A DNA stretch of 64,000 nucleotides from Corynebacterium pseudokroppenstedtii (GTDB lineage: Bacteria > Actinomycetota > Actinomycetes > Mycobacteriales > Mycobacteriaceae): NCBI RefSeq assembly GCF_019754945.1, contig NZ_JAEUWU010000005.1, forward strand, positions 1 through 64,000, read 5' to 3'. The stretch's first letter is position 1; each line of letters opens with the position of its first letter. The notes beneath the pieces were generated by a model. That model saw nothing but the letters and a program-made list of their open reading frames with translations. It searched no databases and was not told the DNA's origin. The translations under genes were made by a program, and so were the position numbers. Below are positions 56,820 to 64,000 of this stretch, piece by piece.

Positions 56820-57983
56820 ATGAAGAAGTTTGTGTGCGCCCCGAGCGGTTCGGGGATGAGCGAAGAGGCGTGGGCCCTTGCGGAAGAGACGGGTGCTGCG
56901 TGGGTGGGCAACGATGCGGCGGCCCACATCACTTTGCTGCGGAGCACGGTGGAGCAGGAGCTTGCGTTCGGCATGGAGCAGATGGGCGTTCCCGTGCCGG
57001 ACATGCGCGCGCGGATCCAGGATGTTGCCGGTCAATGGGGTTTGACAACACTCCTCCAGCGCGATCCATCGAAGTTGTCGACGGGGCAGACGCGCCGGGT
57101 GGCCATCGCGTCCTCCCTTCTACGTAATCCTGACAATCTGGTGTTGGACTGCCCGCTCGACGGGTGCGACATGGATGCGACGCGCGCATTGGTGCAGGTC
57201 GTGGATAGTTTTCCGGGCGACGTCACCATTTTTGACCGCACATGGAATCACTTAGCTGATCTGTGCGACGTTGAGTCGCGTTATCCCGAGGACATCGGGC
57301 TGAATCCCGTTGAGGGGACAAAATATGATTCCCCAGTTGAGTTGAGCAAGACTCCCGACGACGACTCTCTCCCTGCTCCTTCGCCCGTTCTGATGATCAA
57401 CGACCTCGTGGTCGAGCGCCACGCTTTTACGCTGGGACCCTTGTCGGCGGGAATTCCGCGGGGGATTACTCACATCGCGGGGCCGAACGGTACGGGGAAG
57501 ACCACGCTTCTCCTCGCCCTGGCGGATTTGATTGACCACAGCGGCGCCGCCCAACCCCACCCTCTCCACTACGGCTGGGCCCCCACATCAATGGACACAT
57601 CGTTCTCGGCGAAGACAGTCAGGGACGAGATCGCGATCGGCTCCACTCTCCGCAACGCGGACGCGCTGATTGAGTATTGCGGGCTGGACGATGTCGCGGG
57701 CGTCCACCCGCTGGACGTAGCGTCGTCGGCAAGAAGAATTGTGTCGGTGGCCTGCGCGCTGGCCCGCGGCCCGGAGTTCCTTTTCCTGGACGAGCCCACG
57801 GTTGGCCTGGACGTTTACGGGTATCGCACGTTGGAGCGCATCATGCGCGGATTCGTCGCCGGTGAGATCCATGATGTGCTGCGTGCCCACGGCGGCAGCA
57901 CATTAGGCGAACCTAAATCCGTGGTGTGGACGTGCCACAACGGGCCATATTCCCAGCTTTCTGACTATCGGCTGGTACTCTGA
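56820..57983 (+). CDS. ECF transporter ATPase with two complementary degenerate ABC domains
   Basis: Two ABC domains are fused in 387 residues. Domain 1 has a Walker A-like APSGSGMS (7-14) with Met13 in place of the essential Lys and LVLDCPLDG (107-115) with Cys instead of the catalytic Glu, but an intact signature LSTGQ (86-90). Domain 2 (from about 190) has a perfect Walker [10 protein letters not shown] (K227) and Walker [13 protein letters not shown] (E325), but its signature is VASSARRI (300-307) instead of LSGGQ. One composite site, domain-2 Walker motifs with domain-1 signature, is therefore complete and the other is dead. It powers the adjacent S and T components. purT starts 5 bp after its stop. 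Confidence 0.85.
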   Translation: MKKFVCAPSGSGMSEEAWALAEETGAAWVGNDAAAHITLLRSTVEQELAFGMEQMGVPVPDMRARIQDVAGQWGLTTLLQRDPSKLSTGQTRRVAIASSLLRNPDNLVLDCPLDGCDMDATRALVQVVDSFPGDVTIFDRTWNHLADLCDVESRYPEDIGLNPVEGTKYDSPVELSKTPDDDSLPAPSPVLMINDLVVERHAFTLGPLSAGIPRGITHIAGPNGTGKTTLLLALADLIDHSGAAQPHPLHYGWAPTSMDTSFSAKTVRDEIAIGSTLRNADALIEYCGLDDVAGVHPLDVASSARRIVSVACALARGPEFLFLDEPTVGLDVYGYRTLERIMRGFVAGEIHDVLRAHGGSTLGEPKSVVWTCHNGPYSQLSDYRLVL

Positions 57984-57988
57984 CCAGC

Positions 57989-59248
57989 GTGTACACACCA
58001 GATGCAATCGGAACGCCCTTATCCCCCAGCGCGACCAAGGTCATGTTGCTTGGTTCGGGGGAGTTGGGCAAAGAGGTCGCAATAGCTTTCCAGCGTTTGG
58101 GGGTGGAAGTTCACGCGGTCGATCGGTATGACGGTGCGCCTGCTCATCACGTGGCGCAGTTCCATTATGTCATTGATATGACTGACCCGGACGCCATTAA
58201 AAACCTTGTCGACGACGTTCGCCCGGATTTTATTGTGCCGGAGATTGAAGCGATCGCGACGGATGCGTTGCGCGATTTGGAGGCGGATTACACGGTAATT
58301 CCTACGGCTGAGGCAACGCGTGTAACGATGAATCGCGAGGAAGTTCGCCGTGTGGCGGGGGAAGATCTTGGCTTGCCGACGAGCGGTTATGCATTTGCGT
58401 CGACGCGCGATGAGTTCGATGATGCCGTAGATGCGATGGGTTTCCCCTGTGTGGTGAAGCCGGTGATGAGTTCGTCCGGCAAGGGGCAGAGCGTGCTCAA
58501 CGGGCCGGAGGACCTGGACGAGGCGTGGGATTACGCGATGAGCGGCGCCCGCGTAAACCAGGCGCGCGTGATCGTCGAGCAGTTTGTTGATTTCGATTAT
58601 GAGATCACGCTGTTGACGGTGCGTGCGGTGGACCCGTCGACGGGGAAGGTGGCCACGTGGTTCTGCGAGCCGGTGGGGCATCGTCAGCATTCCGGCGATT
58701 ATGTGGAGTCCTGGCAGCCTGCGCCGATGAGCGACGCGGCCGCGGAGAATGCGCGGTCCATCGCGGCGCGCGTGACGAACGCCCTGGGCGGGCGTGGCGT
58801 TTTCGGCGTCGAGTTGTTCGTCAAGGGCGATGATGTGTACTTCTCCGAGGTCAGCCCGCGCCCGCATGATACGGGCATGGTGACGATGGGGACTCAGCGC
58901 CTGTCGGAGTTTGAGCTGCATGCTCGGGCGATTTTGGGATTGCCTGTCGACGTCACGCTGGTGTCGCCGGGTGCGTCGGCCGTGATTTACGGTGGCGTGA
59001 GGGGCGACGGCGTGGCCTTCTCGGGTGTTAAGGAGGCCCTGGCTGTGCCGGAGACTGATCTGCGCCTGTTCGGCAAGCCGGAGGCTTTTCCTCACCGACG
59101 GATGGGCGTTGTGACCGCAACTGCCGAGGATATTGAGACGGCGCGGTCGCGGGCGACGCAAGCGGCATCCACGGTGCATCCTTTCGTGCCTGAGGCCGAG
59201 GATGGCTGGGGCGATAGCCCGCGCGGAGCTGAGGACCGTGGGGAATAA
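57989..59248 (+). CDS. purT: Formate-dependent phosphoribosylglycinamide formyltransferase
   Basis: PurT formylates GAR with formate and ATP, a folate-free alternative to PurN in purine synthesis. The ATP-grasp protein starts with [30 protein letters not shown]. It contains [19 protein letters not shown] and [19 protein letters not shown], and ends with the metal ligands in [30 protein letters not shown]. The length of 419 residues, slightly above the usual 390, comes from an acidic C-terminal tail. The GTG start lies 5 bp after the ECF ATPase stop, so they may be cotranscribed. Confidence 0.95.
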   Translation: MYTPDAIGTPLSPSATKVMLLGSGELGKEVAIAFQRLGVEVHAVDRYDGAPAHHVAQFHYVIDMTDPDAIKNLVDDVRPDFIVPEIEAIATDALRDLEADYTVIPTAEATRVTMNREEVRRVAGEDLGLPTSGYAFASTRDEFDDAVDAMGFPCVVKPVMSSSGKGQSVLNGPEDLDEAWDYAMSGARVNQARVIVEQFVDFDYEITLLTVRAVDPSTGKVATWFCEPVGHRQHSGDYVESWQPAPMSDAAAENARSIAARVTNALGGRGVFGVELFVKGDDVYFSEVSPRPHDTGMVTMGTQRLSEFELHARAILGLPVDVTLVSPGASAVIYGGVRGDGVAFSGVKEALAVPETDLRLFGKPEAFPHRRMGVVTATAEDIETARSRATQAASTVHPFVPEAEDGWGDSPRGAEDRGE

Positions 59249-59377
59249 GCTAGCGAAAACTGAGCTGCAGCCGGCCATGAGCGAGTGGCTTAGTAAGCGG
59301 CTGGCCTAGCTTTTGACGAGCCCGCCGTCGGCACATTCCTCCGGGTTGTTACATCTTTGTTACGGTCCCAAAGTTTA

Positions 59378-59389
59378 TTGTCGCGACAA
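59378..59389. promoter_or_regulatory. Perfect palindrome TTGTCGCGACAA, candidate operator
   Basis: A 12-bp perfect palindrome lies 50 bp upstream of the small membrane-protein gene, right before an AT-rich stretch ATCTATATCTATAG that could hold the -10 region. This position fits a repressor site. Confidence 0.45.
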
Positions 59390-59438
59390 ATCTATATCTA
59401 TAGAGTGGACCTAACGTAAATAACAAGGAGGGATTCCG

Positions 59439-59654
59439 GTGGGCGAGAAGCTTCGGCAGTTCTTTGGTGTCCCCAGTTTGAGTGCGTTTTTTACCATCGT
59501 CATCGGTTTCGTGATTGTGGCATTCCTCATGGCGACGGTCTTGGAAGGCAAAAGTGCGATTTTTAAAGTCATAGTTTTTGTAGCTCTTATCCTGGTGATT
59601 CGTGGTGTGGGGGCGCTAGTCCGGTATTTCCAGAAAAATCGAGAGCAAGGGTAA
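59439..59654 (+). CDS. Small membrane protein, unknown function
   Basis: This 71-residue protein has two transmembrane helices (FFTIVIGFVIVAFLMATVL and IFKVIVFVALILVIRGVGALV) and a short basic tail. AAGGAGGG lies 8 nt before the GTG start, a strong ribosome-binding site, which supports it being real. No family is recognised. It is monocistronic and convergent with the lipoprotein gene. Confidence 0.75.
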   Translation: MGEKLRQFFGVPSLSAFFTIVIGFVIVAFLMATVLEGKSAIFKVIVFVALILVIRGVGALVRYFQKNREQG

Positions 59655-59660
59655 CGATTG

Positions 59661-60185
59661 CTACTCCACCAGAATCTTGCACCCCTGGGATCCTCCATTT
59701 TCGTGTTTAATTGTTACGTCGATATAGCTGATATTGGCATTGAGAACGCCGGTGTTAAAAATTGGTCCCTCACCTGTTGTTCCTGCTGAGAAGCCGCTGC
59801 CCGTCTGTTTTATATTATTTCCATTAGTGTCGTAAAACTTCATCGCCACCTGATCACCGGGGAGGCCGTGGTAGTGCGTCTCCGCTGTGTTCTTCTCGTG
59901 ATTGATATCGATGACTTCGGGGTTGCATGTCCCATCACTATTAACAAAATGCCCGCTGGAAGGCTGTGTCGAATTTGAGGGTGTAGGGCTCGAACTATCG
60001 GAGTGTGACTCTTCGCTTGGGGATTGCCCTGCGTCTGCCGTTGAAATAGCGCTTTCCGCATTCTCTGTATTCGATGAATCTGACGACGAAGAGCATCCGC
60101 TGAGCATAGTTGCAGCGGTAACAGCGATGAATAAAGAAATTAATGAACCACGTTGATACGAAGAAAGTTTCTTTATGTACATCAT
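59661..60185 (-). CDS. Lipoprotein of unknown function
   Basis: The 174-residue protein begins with a signal peptide (basic MMYIKKLSSYQR, hydrophobic ISLFIAVTAATM) and the lipobox LSGC, then a Ser/Thr/Glu-rich spacer and a C-terminal domain of about 95 residues with a Cys pair (GTCNPEV and GSQGCKI). The domain looks beta-rich, with alternating short strands. Its base composition is more AT-rich than its neighbours, hinting at transfer or relaxed selection. No enzyme motif is seen. Confidence 0.75.
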   Translation of the reverse strand: MMYIKKLSSYQRGSLISLFIAVTAATMLSGCSSSSDSSNTENAESAISTADAGQSPSEESHSDSSSPTPSNSTQPSSGHFVNSDGTCNPEVIDINHEKNTAETHYHGLPGDQVAMKFYDTNGNNIKQTGSGFSAGTTGEGPIFNTGVLNANISYIDVTIKHENGGSQGCKILVE

Positions 60186-60537
60186 TTCATCACCATTCTC
60201 ACGTTGACTGATATTGCGACGTGTTTTCTTCAGTCCCTCCGAAAAGCCCCACCATCAACCCGGAGCGTTATCGAAAGATAAGAAATGAGGAGGTTCGGCT
60301 ACCACCAAGACTACCCAGATTTGTTTCACTATTCTGATAAGCATTGTGCAGGTTATGTCCTACCGGCAGCGTATGCACCGATCAGGATATGATCGCCACC
60401 CCCCGAACCGTTGAGTCTCATCTACAAACTCGCGACCTTCCACCGGGGAATATAATCGGGTGACGTGGATACACACGCGGTATCCGCCGAAGACACATAA
60501 GCAGCAACCATAGAAAACTGAACATCGACACCGTCGA
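60186..60537. other. Intergenic region before the thiamine operon
   Basis: About 350 bp between the divergent lipoprotein gene and the TPP riboswitch contain the promoters. No further gene or notable repeat is seen. Confidence 0.4.
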
Positions 60538-60625
60538 CCTACGGGAGCCCAGTGATGTGGGCTGAGAGGGCGGGCATCGCCGCCGACCGTAAACCTGATG
60601 CGGATAATGCCGCCGGAGGGAAGGA
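60538..60625 (+). promoter_or_regulatory. TPP riboswitch (THI element)
   Basis: The conserved blocks are all present in order: ACGGGAGCCC, GGGCTGAGAGGGCGGG, GCCGACCGTAAACCTGATGC, GGATAATGCCGCCGGAGGGAA. The GGAGGGAAGGAG at the 3' end is also the ribosome-binding site of thiO, so ligand binding probably blocks translation. It makes the downstream thiO-thiS-thiG-thiF operon repressible by thiamine diphosphate. Confidence 0.96.
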
Positions 60626-60629
60626 GCCT

Positions 60630-61874
60630 ATGTCCCGGCACATCACTATTATCGGCGCTGGTCTTGTGGGGCTGGCCACCGCGTTTGAACTGACTGAACT
60701 CGATCCGGAGTGCTCGGTATCGATTCTCGATCCTGCTCCGCTGTCGGGGGCGAGCCACCACGCCGCAGGCATGTTAGCCCCGGCCGCAGAGATGCAATAT
60801 CAGCAGGATGCGTTGGTCCCCCTCATGCGTCAATCCGCGCTGTGGTACCCGAGTCTGGTCCGGCGAGTCGCCCTCGCCGCTCATTCCGACCCCGACGACC
60901 CCTACGTGACCGGTTTCCGTCGGGACGGAACCTACGTCGTCGCCGCTGATTCGGCCGATCGGGTGCACCTTGCCGAGACGCGAGATTTCCAGGAATCGTT
61001 CGGCATGAAGGCCACCCAGGTGACGGTTCGTCAGCTGAGGAAAGCGGAGCCGGCGCTCAGCCCGAATCTGTCCGGTGCCGTGCATATCCCGGGTGATCAC
61101 CAGATCGATCCGCGCGTGTTCGGTGACCTCATTATCGGTGCGCTGAAGAATCGTGGCGTGGAGATCGTGAAGAGATCGGCCACTCCTTTCGACGTGAATC
61201 CCGACGACGTCACCATCGTCGCTAATGGTCTTGGCGCGCCCGAGTTCTTCCCGTACCTGCAGCTGCGCCCGGTGTGGGGCGACGTCCTCCGCCTGCGCGT
61301 GCCGGCGGAACTCGACCCGCTGGTCACGTCGGTAATTCGAGGATTTGTTCGGGATCGGCCGGTGTACGTGGTGCCGCGCATCGATGGCGGTTTGGTGCTG
61401 GGGGCCACGAGCCGGGAGGACGGCCGCGGTCGGCCGCTGGTGGGTGGTGCGCTGGACCTCATGCGCGACGCCGACACGATTTGCCCGGGGATTCGCGAGT
61501 GCACGATCGATGAGATCACGGCGGGTGCTCGGCCGGGGACGCCGGATGACCTGCCTTATATCGGTATCGACGATGGTACCGGCGCTGTTGTTTCTACGGG
61601 CTATTTCCGCCACGGCATTTTGCTGACTGCGCTGGGTGCACGGGTGGGGGCGGCGCTTGCGACTGCTGGCAGGGAAGCTACTGCCGATGAGTCCGGTTCC
61701 GTGGACGCTCAAACCCGCGCAACCGACTCGGATTCTCTGGCCGACGAACACGGCTCCTTAGAAAAGCGGTTAGTTAAAGGTAACGAGCTCCTCGCTAGGG
61801 CGGATGATGACGATGCTCCGGAACTGACCTTGGACGACATTCTCGCTTCTACGGATATTCACCGTGATGTGTAG
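60630..61874 (+). CDS. thiO: Glycine oxidase ThiO
   Basis: ThiO oxidises glycine to the imine used to build the thiazole ring of thiamine. I choose ATG 60630, directly after the riboswitch ribosome-binding site, giving 414 residues. The FAD-binding motif is IIGAGLVGLATAFELTE and the substrate region has SHHAAGMLAPAAE. The C-terminal half carries GLVLGATSRED and TGYFRHGILLTALG, both typical. An acidic tail of about 60 residues extends it beyond the usual 350-370. It is the first gene of the operon. Confidence 0.93.
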   Translation: MSRHITIIGAGLVGLATAFELTELDPECSVSILDPAPLSGASHHAAGMLAPAAEMQYQQDALVPLMRQSALWYPSLVRRVALAAHSDPDDPYVTGFRRDGTYVVAADSADRVHLAETRDFQESFGMKATQVTVRQLRKAEPALSPNLSGAVHIPGDHQIDPRVFGDLIIGALKNRGVEIVKRSATPFDVNPDDVTIVANGLGAPEFFPYLQLRPVWGDVLRLRVPAELDPLVTSVIRGFVRDRPVYVVPRIDGGLVLGATSREDGRGRPLVGGALDLMRDADTICPGIRECTIDEITAGARPGTPDDLPYIGIDDGTGAVVSTGYFRHGILLTALGARVGAALATAGREATADESGSVDAQTRATDSDSLADEHGSLEKRLVKGNELLARADDDDAPELTLDDILASTDIHRDV

Positions 61875-61995
61875 GAACGATGTGTTGGATCTACGCGCGT
61901 CCGTCACGCAGCGTTCAGCTCGGCGACCCCAAGATTCTCAGACGTCACAAGTAATCAACTAAGTCGAACAAATCAAAGGAAACCCAGAGGAAACA

Positions 61996-62301
61996 ATGAC
62001 AGATACCTCCAACACAACGATCACCATTGAACTGAACGGTGAATCGCACCGGGCGACCAGCGGTCTTACCGTCCGAGCACTCGTCAAAGCTGTGTCAGTG
62101 GACGGCGATAACGCCGACCTCACCGCTCTCGCCAACACCGCGAATAACCCGCCCACCAGCAATGACACCACCGTCGATGATGATTTCGACGGTTACGCCG
62201 TCGCCATTAATGACGAGATCGTCCCGAAATCCACATGGCAGACCGCCACCATTAGCGACGGCGATCGCATCGAACTTCTCACCGCTGTTCAAGGAGGCTA
62301 G
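61996..62301 (+). CDS. thiS: Sulfur carrier protein ThiS with internal insertion
   Basis: ThiS is a ubiquitin-fold protein whose C-terminal glycine is adenylated by ThiF and then carries the sulfur for thiazole synthesis. The ending ELLTAVQGG has the needed GlyGly. The N-terminal beta-grasp part is ITIELNGESHRATSGLTVRALVKAV and the C-terminal part GYAVAINDEIVPKSTW. Between them sits about 30 extra acidic, Asn/Thr/Asp-rich residues (SVDGDNADLTALANTANNPP...), making 101 residues instead of about 66. ATG is preceded by AGAGGAAAC. thiG starts 3 bp after the stop. Confidence 0.92.
   Translation: MTDTSNTTITIELNGESHRATSGLTVRALVKAVSVDGDNADLTALANTANNPPTSNDTTVDDDFDGYAVAINDEIVPKSTWQTATISDGDRIELLTAVQGG

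Positions 62302-64000
<1,699 letters not shown>

Noticed and set aside
58019..59278. A 419-codon minus-strand frame opposite purT
   Set aside because: It is very Arg/His-rich, has no ribosome-binding site and mirrors purT codons; a GC-rich shadow.

Overview
The window comes from a Gram-positive actinobacterium of the genus Corynebacterium. The evidence is the moderately GC-rich sequence, a type VII (ESX) secretion locus, groES-groEL1 with a histidine-tailed GroEL under CIRCE operators, the glmM / glmS / nnr / alr / tsaEBD-rimI gene order, and Corynebacterium-type resistance modules (Tn5564-like cmx, IS1628). The species cannot be fixed from the sequence alone.

Region 1 (1-12369) is a composite mobile island read from inside; its left end lies outside the window. 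It begins with the right end of IS26, followed by a Tn5393 remnant carrying strA-strB (streptomycin resistance), then a Tn5564-like chloramphenicol exporter gene (cmx), then IS1628. IS1628 abuts, and truncates, the relaxase gene of an older mobilizable element. The element backbone, all on the minus strand, consists of an excisionase-like HTH protein, a giant protein joining Toprim, AAA+ helicase, 3'-5' exonuclease and family A DNA polymerase domains, two small plasmid-type proteins, MobC and the broken MobA-type relaxase. A non-coding stretch with an inverted repeat around an AT-rich segment and 8-bp direct repeats forms the right end and may be a replication origin or recombination arm.

The right end of the island falls exactly at the Walker A lysine codon of eccC, the motor ATPase of the ESX secretion system. 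Only the downstream part of eccC is present (12370-14985), so the secretion motor is split. It is followed by a T7SS-associated membrane protein and two WXG100 proteins.

Region 2 (17.5-21 kb) holds two tandem, paralogous amino-acid-binding lipoproteins and a PLP aminotransferase. Region 3 (21-38 kb) is core chromosome: rplM-rpsI, a surface-glycan acyltransferase, glmM, a three-gene cluster of unknown function with a probable frameshift, an alpha/beta hydrolase lacking the usual nucleophile, glmS, nnr, an alr-tsaE gene fusion, tsaB, rimI and tsaD. These link cell-wall precursor supply (GlcN, D-Ala) with t6A tRNA modification.

Region 4 (38-52 kb) has groES-groEL1, purA, an acetoin/2-oxoacid dehydrogenase operon (acoABC) with a convergent lipoate ligase gene, a nucleoside hydrolase, and metE behind a cobalamin riboswitch. 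Region 5 (52-64 kb) has a UvrA-like ABC protein, an ECF transporter operon with an asymmetric double ATPase and a structured leader, purT, a small membrane protein, a lipoprotein, and the TPP-riboswitch-controlled thiO-thiS-thiG-thiF operon running off the right edge.

The most notable items are the single-polypeptide primase/helicase/polymerase protein, the insertion that splits the P-loop of eccC, and the complementary degeneracy of the ECF ATPase.
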